DNA of 64,000 nt from Microglena sp. YARC (Eukaryota; Chlorophyta; Chlorophyceae; Chlamydomonadales; Chlamydomonadaceae): assembly GCA_022414725.1 (NCBI GenBank), contig CM039464.1:52470026-52534025 (forward strand). Direction: 5' to 3'. Below are positions 57,884 through 64,000 of the stretch, piece by piece. Within the stretch, counting starts at the first letter, position 1, and every line of letters starts with the position of its first letter. Both the position numbers and the translations under genes were made by a program. The notes under the pieces are model-generated. The model had not been told where the DNA came from and did not search any database. It worked only from the letters and a program-made list of their open reading frames with translations.

Positions 57884-58195
57884 ATGTCATCGGCCGCTGC
57901 GCACAGGCAGCAGGTGCTTGGCCTGTACCGGTCTATGATCTCGCTCATTCGCCGGCTGCCAAGCAGCCAGAGCGAAGCCGCGCTCAAAGAGGCCCGGCAG
58001 ACGTTGCGAGAGAGGAAGGGGGAATCAGACCCTCGGATCCTTCTAGACAATCTGAAGGAGATGTCGTCCAAAATTGGTTTCCTTAGAATCACTGCACCCA
58101 GAAGGCCAGGGGATATTCGAGATGTTGGGGGGCACTATGTCCTAAGAGACGGGGCCCTACAGAAGGGAAGTGGAATTGAGATTGGGGGAAGGTGA
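57884..58195 (+). CDS. LYR-motif protein (Complex1_LYR family), 103 aa
   Basis: From the ATG at 57884 the product reads MSSAAAHRQQVLGLYRSMIS, with the diagnostic L-Y-R tripeptide at residues 14-16, then a basic helix (LIRRLPSS), an EARQTLRERKGE helix and a second helix ending in GFLRITAPRRPG. Length and layout fit Complex1_LYR proteins, small mitochondrial-matrix adaptors that bind acyl carrier protein and help assemble respiratory complexes or Fe-S clusters. The Gly-rich tail (VLRDGALQKGSG) is not diagnostic for a particular LYRM. The frame is open upstream, but the LYR helix should be near the N-terminus, so the 57884 start is chosen. The stop TGA overlaps a good donor (AAG|GTGAGA at about 58190), so a spliced form with a further exon is possible. 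Confidence 0.75.
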   Translation: MSSAAAHRQQVLGLYRSMISLIRRLPSSQSEAALKEARQTLRERKGESDPRILLDNLKEMSSKIGFLRITAPRRPGDIRDVGGHYVLRDGALQKGSGIEIGGR

Positions 58196-58199
58196 GATC

Positions 58200-58880
58200 T
58201 GTCAATATGAGAGGAGGGGGTGGTTGCATGTGGTTTGTGTGTGTGTTGGTGGTCTACCTGGTGGCGGCCATGTGGGTGCGGGGGTTTGCATGGAGGTGAG
58301 GATGGTGAGGCATTTGCAAACTGGATAATGGGCCACATGGACTGCCTGATAGTGTGAGGCATGTGAGCCGCGGTAAATTAAGTGTGCATGGGTTTGTGTG
58401 TAGTATGGTACCATGCATGTGGGCTTAGGGTTTAATTTTATGGAGTTTGATACCATGCATGGGGGGTATGGATTGTGTATGGGGTGCATGGGGGTGTATG
58501 GAGTGTGTATGTGGTGCATGGGGATGAATGGATTATGTAGTGGGTGCATGGGGCTTAATAGATTGTGTAATGGGTGCATGTGGTGGGTAGAGTCTGCAGT
58601 GGGTGCATGGTGGTGGGGTGGAGTTTGTGTTTGGTGCATGGGGTGTGTTTGAGGTGCATGGGTGTGTGTAGAGTGTGAGTGGGGTGCATAGAGATGTCTG
58701 GAGCGTGTGTGGAGTTCATGGGAGCGTATGGGTTGTGTCTCAGGGGCATGGGGGTGTATGGAGTGCGTATCAGGTGCATGGGTGTGCATGGAGTGTATGG
58801 GGTGAAAAGGGGTGTATAGAAGGTGTATGTGAGGCGCACGAGTGTGTATGAAGTGCTCTCGAAGTGCATGGAGGTGTGTA
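58200..58880. repeat. Degenerate 'gtgcatggggtgtatggag' repeat
   Basis: G/T-rich words of about 27-33 bp with much divergence. They give long open frames on both strands with Cys/Met/His-rich or Thr/Pro-rich periodic composition; artefacts. Confidence 0.75.
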
Positions 58881-59475
58881 TAGTTCATGCATGGTGTGCA
58901 TGGGACTGCGCAGAATGTGCATGGTGTGCATGGGGTTTGGCAGAAGGTGCATGGTGTGCATGGGACTGTGCAGAAGGTGTATGGTGTGCATGGGGTTTGG
59001 CAGATTTTGCATGGTGTGCATGGGACTGTGCAGAAGGTGCATGGGATTTAGGAGAAGGTGCATGGTGTATGGCAGAAGGTGCATGGTGTGCATGTGGTTT
59101 GGCAGAAGATGCATGGTGTGCATGGGACTGTGCAGAAGGTGCATGGGGTTTGGCAGAAGGCGCATGGTGTGCTTGGGACTGTGCAGAATGTGCATGGTGT
59201 GCATGGGACTGTGCAGAATGTGCATGGTGTGCATGGGACTGTGCAGAATGTGCATGGGGTGCATGGGGTTTGGCAGAAGGTACATGGTGTGCATGGTGTA
59301 TGGCAGAAGGTGCATGGTGTATGGCAGAATGTGCATGGTATGCATGGTGCACGGCAGAAGGTGTATGGTGGGCATGGGGGGTTGCAGAAGGTGCATGGTG
59401 TATGGCAGAAGGTGTATGGTGGGCATGGTTAATGGTAGAAGGTGCATGGTGTGCATGTGGTTTGGCAGAAGATTA
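58880..59475. repeat. 30-bp minisatellite, about 20 copies
   Basis: Unit TGCATGGTGTGCATGGGACT plus 'gtgcagaagg'. It grades into the degenerate repeat to its left. Frames on both strands are open through the array. Confidence 0.9.
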
Positions 59476-59574
59476 ACGTCCTTTCTTCACTTTTCCACTT
59501 TTTCACCTTCATTTCCTTTTTTTCCTTTTTCGCCTTTATTTTACTTATCCACTTTTACTGCCCACGCGATAACC

Positions 59575-59770
59575 CAGGGCTTTTTTTCGCTATATATAGC
59601 GATCGCTAGTTTTGACCCCGTTTTTTGCAAAATTGTTGCTATAAATGTGAAATCAAAAATGCCCTAAAAAGCTATAAAAGGCTATAAAAGTAGGAGTAGC
59701 CCAGGCCTCAAATTTTCTGTCAGGCCGATCGATTTTTTCTGAGAATGGGGCTGTAAAAGCATGTCTCATG
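59575..59770. mobile_element. hAT-like MITE, family A (right end diverged)
   Basis: Starts CAGGGCTTTTTTTCGC with the GCTATATATAGCGATCGC core. The middle is recognisable to about 59690 and then decays. Confidence 0.6.
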
Positions 59771-59774
59771 GCGA

Positions 59775-60740
59775 TATTAAAAGTTACTTTTCAGGTCATT
59801 CTGAGCACCTCATTTAGGGGGTGGGGTGGGGGGTGGGGGGGGTCTCAGCCCTCATTTTGTATTTGCTAACTTTTTACTCATACCTCCAAATGACATTCTG
59901 ATACCACCTGTGAGTATGCTAAGGGTATTCTATTGACACCACTTTGGACCTCGTGCAATAAGTATTTACCCCCCCCCCCCCCAAACCCCCATACCCCCAA
60001 ACCCCCAAACCCCAACCCAGATAATAAGAGGGTGAATGGCTGTGTGAATCACAAGGGCAGTTCATTGATACCACTTGAGACCCAGGGGTGGGGTGGGGTG
60101 GGGTGTGGGGAGGGTATGATTGTGTGTGTGTCCCCTACCCCCCCACCCCGCCCCCAACCTCAACGACCACCCCCAACCCAACCCCCAACCCCGCCACAAC
60201 ACTGCGACAACACCGAAACGCTGCCATTCTATTACGTTCGACGCGTTTGCCTATATTGTTGAGAGAACTGTCCTGCTGCTGTTTTGTTTGGAATAATGAA
60301 AACTCCAGTTTCTGGCTGCCCCCTGCAAAGGTGAAGGGTTACTACGATACTTGGGCAACCCGTGCAAGACTGAATTTTGACTATCACACAATCCCAATGT
60401 GGGAATTCCGAGGATACCATTATGTGTGCCATATTGTAACCCCCCAGAATTCATATCTAAGTTTTTCAAAAAATGGGTATTTCTATTTAGGGGGGCGGGG
60501 GGGGGAGGAGGGCAGCCCTCCTCGGGTTTTGTAGGCGGGGAAGGAGTGAACTTTTTTTTACTACTCCCAGTAGAAGGCTCTAACATGAGCACGCCTACTA
60601 ATTGCTAGGAGTGGCAAAGCCATTCTAACTGGATCCTTGGTGCTGCTGGTTTGTGTCGGGGGACCCACCTCCTGGGGTGAAATTCCTTTCACACAAACAA
60701 AAAAATGACTCCCGTGCCAGGGTTGGTTAAAAAATATCTT
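59775..60740. other. Intergenic, no gene recognised
   Basis: Poly-C and CCCCAAAC words at 59970-60020. Non-repetitive DNA at 60230-60480 has open frames on both strands, for example TWATRARLNFDYHTIPMWEF on the plus strand. That could be an exon remnant, but no family is recognised. Confidence 0.35.
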
Positions 60741-60744
60741 GTTT

Positions 60745-60840
60745 CAGGTCTCTAAGACTAAAAAGCACTCTATAGGTTTCCTTGGAGAAGGCCTAAAACA
60801 ATTAAGCTAAAAAAAACACTTTCAGATTTGAAAAGAAAGG
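60745..60840. mobile_element. hAT-like MITE, family A (3' fragment)
   Basis: Contains 'aaaaagcactctataggtttcc', GGAGAAGGCCTAAAACA and CACTTTCAGATTTGAAAAG. The left part is missing. Confidence 0.55.
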
Positions 60841-61047
60841 CCATGCGCTAACACAGGTTTACCGCTGAGCGCCACCTGTGTTAGGGCGTGGGTGGGTGGA
60901 AAAAGTGGAAAAGCTAAATGTGACAATGTGAAAAAGAGAAAAAGTCTTAGCGCGTGGGCAGAAAAAAAGTGGCAAAGTGGGAAGTGAAAAAGTGGAAGTG
61001 CGTGGGCTGAAACAGTATATATCCATGATACATATCACCGATTAGAA

Positions 61048-61115
61048 CCGAATGGCTCAGTGGCAGAGCAGAGGTGAAAAATCGAGGCAGGTGCGAGGTT
61101 CGGACCCTTCTTGAG
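61048..61115 (+). other. tRNA-like sequence (SINE head or tRNA pseudogene)
   Basis: TGGCTCAGTGGCAGAGCA matches a D arm and A box. GCGAGGTTCGGACCC about 25 bases later matches a T arm and B box. The anticodon arm and acceptor stem do not pair, so a working tRNA is unlikely. Confidence 0.5.
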
Positions 61116-61299
61116 TGCGCTTGGGCCCGTCCGGAGGGTCGTCGACCGGCACGGTAACTGGTATCTAGATGCGATGTCGGCTTGAGCATCGTGTACTTAC
61201 GATCCCCTTCCCTTAATCCCACTGGGCACGTCCTTAGGGGTCATTGTGACAATTCTTGGATGCTTAAATTTTCATTTTTTTTCTTTCAATTTCCCATCA

Positions 61300-62460
61300 A
61301 TCATGCTAATCCGTGACTGGTGACTGGTGGGATGAGCATGTTTTTAATTTAAACAGAAGAGTGTTCAAGTGAAGAACAGATCCTGTTCAAGGACAGTCAA
61401 TGGTGGTGGGATGAGCATGTATGATAGAATTGTACCCCTAAAAAAAAGCAAAAACGCAAAAAAGCAAAAAAGCAACAACCGTGATTTTACCCCTTACCTA
61501 TTTTTACCCTTTTGTATCCTCTAATTATTTTTCGCGGTTTCTGCCCACGCACTGACGCAGGGTATAGGCTGGAATGGCACGCAACAACTGGGATGCCCTT
61601 TTCTAACATTTTTGCTTTTTTTTACTTCACTTTTTCCTTTTGTTCACCTTTCTTTCACTTTTGTTTTCACTTTCCACGTTTTTAACCCTGGATCCAGTTA
61701 TTCACTTATTCACACTAACCAAAATTTCACCCCTTACTTATTTTTACCCTTTGTACCCTTTCATTATTTTTCTCTTTTTCTACCCACGCATTGCCACAGG
61801 GTGGCCACTGGTGGCATGGGCATGGAGGATGGTTTTTCACCCCTTACTTGTTTGCATCCTTTTACACTTTTATTTTTGATGTGTACCAGTCGATAACTTT
61901 TCACTTTTTCTACCTACGCGCTACCACAGGGTGGCCACTGTTGGCATGAGCATGAAAGAAGGAATGGCACTGGATTTCCTTTTCTAACATTTTCACTTTT
62001 TGTTACTTCACTTTTTCCATTTGGTCGCCTTTCTTTCACTTATGTTTTCACTTCCCACTTTTGTTTACCCTGGAATCAGTTATTCACTTTTTCTACCCAT
62101 GCACTACCACAGGGTGGCCACTGGTGGCATGAGCATGGAAGAAGGAATGGCAGGCAACAGCCGGGGATTGTACCCCTTTTATTAGTAACTATTTTATTTG
62201 TTTATTTATTTATTATTTTGTATTATTCACTTTTTCTATCCGCACACTATCACAGGGTGGCCACTGGTGGCATGAGCAGGGAGGAGGGAATGGCACGCAA
62301 CAGCCGGGAATTTTACCCCTTCATTATTTTTCACTTTTTCTACACACACTATCAAAACCCTGAACCCTGAACCCTGAACTACAGGGTGGCTACTGGTGGC
62401 ATGAGCATGGAGGAGGGAATGGCACGCAACAGCCGGGATTTCAGGCGACTGTATGGGGCT
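61300..62460. repeat. Degenerate ~130-240-bp tandem repeat, about 5-6 copies
   Basis: Units share TTCACTTTTTCTACCCACGC, 'accacagggtggccactg', GGTGGCATGAGCATGGA and 'ggaatggcacgcaacagccgg'. A CCCTGAA tandem (62355-62378) sits inside one unit. No gene is supported. Confidence 0.75.
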
Positions 62461-62591
62461 GAGAAGCCCAAGGGAAGGGGCCCTTTCTTCTGAAGCGCTC
62501 TGTAGTATCATCAGATAAATAAATAAATAGTGTGCCCTTTTTTAGGCGTGGGGTTGAGGGGGCCAGCCTGTTTGCTTGCACTGGGGACAAC

Positions 62592-62786
62592 GAGGGTACT
62601 ACTTCTTGCCAAATTGGTCAGCGCTTAAAGCGCACAAACGTCAAATTGCTCAGCGCTTTTTAGTGCAAAAAGCGCAAAAGCTGCGCGCTGCGCCCGCAGG
62701 GGGTTGAAAAAACTGCGCGAAACGCGCAGAGGGGCTCAAAAAGGCAGCGCGGCACCGCGCTGCCGCGCGCGCTTAGTAGTGCCCTG
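62592..62786. mobile_element. hAT-like MITE, family C (195 bp)
   Basis: Ends GAGGGTACTACTT and TTAGTAGTGCCCTG form an inverted repeat. Flanks GGGACAAC and GGACCAAC give a 6/8 target duplication. The interior shares GCGCTTAAAGCGC and AAAAACTGCGC words with the 22486 copy. Older than that copy. Confidence 0.72.
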
Positions 62787-62978
62787 GGACCAACCACCAA
62801 TAGCATCATCAACAAGCTTCGTAGTAGGCTTTTTTTGTAATATTTTTTCTGGTAATAATTATTTGTACTGCCGAAGACGGTGAGCAGCCAAATTGCTGGC
62901 TGAAGCTATGTAATAAAGTTCAAGTTGCACTGGGGCCAACCACCAACACCATCATCAGCAAGCTTCGAAGTAGGCTTT

Positions 62979-63180
62979 GGGGCGTACCCCCCCTTCTGGG
63001 GGGCGGGAGCCCTCAGTGTTACCCATTTGTCCGTCCGTCCATCCATCCATCCACCCATCCATCCATCCATCCGTTTGACCGTGATGAAGCCCGACACGTC
63101 AGCCAACGGTCTCGCAACTAACTGGCTTCCGTTGCCACCTGTAGCTCCCTTGCAATCACTCTCCGCCATTTTTTAGCATC
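62979..63180 (+). mobile_element. GGCGGAGCC element, copy 10
   Basis: Left end altered (GGGGCGTACCCCCCCTTCTG) and an internal (CCAT)n expansion at 63035-63072. The right part CAATCACTCTCCGCCATTTT is intact, but the 'cataggacttgt' end is missing. Confidence 0.75.
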
Positions 63181-63394
63181 GCAAGCTCCGTAGTAAGCTT
63201 TTTTTAATTGCTTTCCTTTTTTTCTAGTGTCTGTAGTAGGCTCGTCCATATCAGCTTTACATGAACTGCTACCGAGGAGCAAAGGGCATTCACCCGTAGA
63301 AAGGTGAAGTGATCAAATGGGACGTAGGAGCCCATGGGAAGGGGCCCTTTCTTCTGCATACAAGCTGGCTGATCTCAGTGGTATCTGTAGTATA

Positions 63395-63500
63395 TAGGTA
63401 ACGGCAATTTGATATCATATGATGCCGTCAGTCTAGGTAAGCTAAAGTTACAATTTATATATAATATCATGGGATGCAGTTTGTATGATATCATATATCA
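63395..63500. repeat. Outlying ATCATATGAT-rich repeat interrupted by a SINE
   Basis: 'gatatcatatgatgccgtcagtcta' to 'gtatgatatcatatatcat', continuing after the SINE at 63769 ('atatgatatcttactcgcct'). The SINE at 63503-63768 therefore inserted into a monomer of this repeat. Confidence 0.75.
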
Positions 63501-63502
63501 TC

Positions 63503-63768
63503 TTCTTGAGACTTCTCATTTGTTAGCTTCTTACCTCCGCCACTGTAAGTGGTTGAGATCTGGGTCCTGCTCTAAGGGGTTTAATACCTACGCCACCAAA
63601 ACGGTGGTTGGGAGTTTGGTTTGTTTGTCCTCGACACACCCCTGATGTAATGGGGTTTTTTGCTTTGTGTGTGCTTTTTCTTTTTGTTTAAAGCACAGAG
63701 TCTCATACACCCTCGCGGTGTCAAGTAGACTTTAACATGTAATGTAATGTAATGTAATGTAATGTAAT
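63503..63768 (+). mobile_element. SINE-like element with (TGTAA)n tail, copy 2
   Basis: About 266 bp, near-identical to the copy at 24214-24476 but in the opposite orientation. It starts CTTCTTGAGACTTCTCATT and ends in six repeats of TGTAA. The A-box-like TAAGTGGTTGAGA and B-box-like GGGTTTAATACC are present. It splits an ATCATATGAT-repeat monomer, which marks its borders. Confidence 0.8.
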
Positions 63769-64000
63769 ATGATATCTTACTCGCCTTAGGTCAACATCAT
63801 ATGATTTGCCGCCCCCTAGTAGTTTCTGCAGTATCAGTAGGATGCATTGCGTTGTAGTGTCTGCTTCTATCTAGCTGCAACCAAGAAGCAAATGGCATTC
63901 AACCGTAGGAAGGTGGAGTGACCAACTGAGGCACCGGTTCCCGTGGGTCAAATAGGGCACCGGATCTCGTGGGCCCTTTCTTCTGCAAACAAGCTGCCTG
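63769..64000. other. Window end, no gene recognised
   Basis: Remainder of the ATCATATGAT monomer, then a segment with 'gcaaccaagaagcaaatgg' and 'gggccctttcttctgc' that duplicates 63270-63360. No coding signal. Confidence 0.45.

Noticed and set aside
58823..59667. 267-codon Cys/Met/Gly-rich frame and opposite-strand His/Ala-rich frame
   Set aside because: They arise from a 30-bp minisatellite without stops; no start context or conserved domain.
61048..61115. A functional tRNA gene
   Set aside because: A and B boxes are present, but the anticodon and acceptor arms do not pair.

Overview
This window is nuclear DNA from a eukaryote. The protein-coding exons are short islands, split by GT-AG introns and separated by kilobases of tandem repeats, microsatellites and dispersed elements. 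There is no operon-like packing and there are no bacterial signals. A short interstitial telomere tract of the TTTAGGG type (CCCTAAA on the + strand) fits a green alga or another lineage with plant-type telomeres, but that is only a hint. I do not recognise the species.

Two multi-exon genes could be rebuilt completely, with every splice phase agreeing. (1) A minus-strand gene from 16804 to 7638 (4 exons, 633 residues) encodes a cPLA2/lysophospholipase-type enzyme with an acylation-type MGC N-terminus, a GGGGFRA oxyanion loop, an SGSTW nucleophile and a DGG catalytic Asp. (2) A minus-strand gene from 56892 to 47161 (4 exons, 289 residues) encodes a class I glutamine amidotransferase of the gamma-glutamyl-peptidase/GMP-synthase-like type with an intact Cys-His-Glu triad. 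Partly resolved genes are a BLOC-1 subunit 2-like protein on the minus strand (19174-21394, N-terminus missing), a single exon resembling VPS53 on the minus strand near 1.8-2.0 kb, and a LYR-motif protein on the plus strand (57884-58195). The LYR gene is divergent from the amidotransferase gene. These genes have unrelated housekeeping roles (lipid hydrolysis, glutamine or peptide amide chemistry, endolysosomal trafficking, mitochondrial protein assembly) and do not form a pathway.

Layout: 1-3 kb, VPS53-like exon in a field of decayed copies of itself; 3-7.4 kb, repeats with no recognised gene; 7.5-16.8 kb, phospholipase gene; 17-19 kb, intergenic with hAT-type MITEs; 19-21.4 kb, BLOC-1 gene; 21.7-31.4 kb, mosaic of tandem arrays, MITEs and a SINE, including a 60-bp array that reads as pentapeptide repeats; 31.4-45.0 kb, one 54-bp satellite array of about 13.5 kb; 46-56.9 kb, amidotransferase gene; 57.9-58.2 kb, LYR gene; 58.4-64 kb, more arrays, MITEs and the second SINE copy.

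The most unusual feature is that nearly every exon-intron boundary in the two complete genes has been tandemly duplicated into the neighbouring intron or 3' flank. This gives arrays of 2 to about 10 decoy boundaries, each carrying part of the exon plus a splice site, with only one member joined to the rest of the exon. The window also holds several families of small non-autonomous hAT-like elements. For several copies the 8-bp target duplications can be read directly, and one insertion has a paralogous empty site in the next tandem repeat unit.
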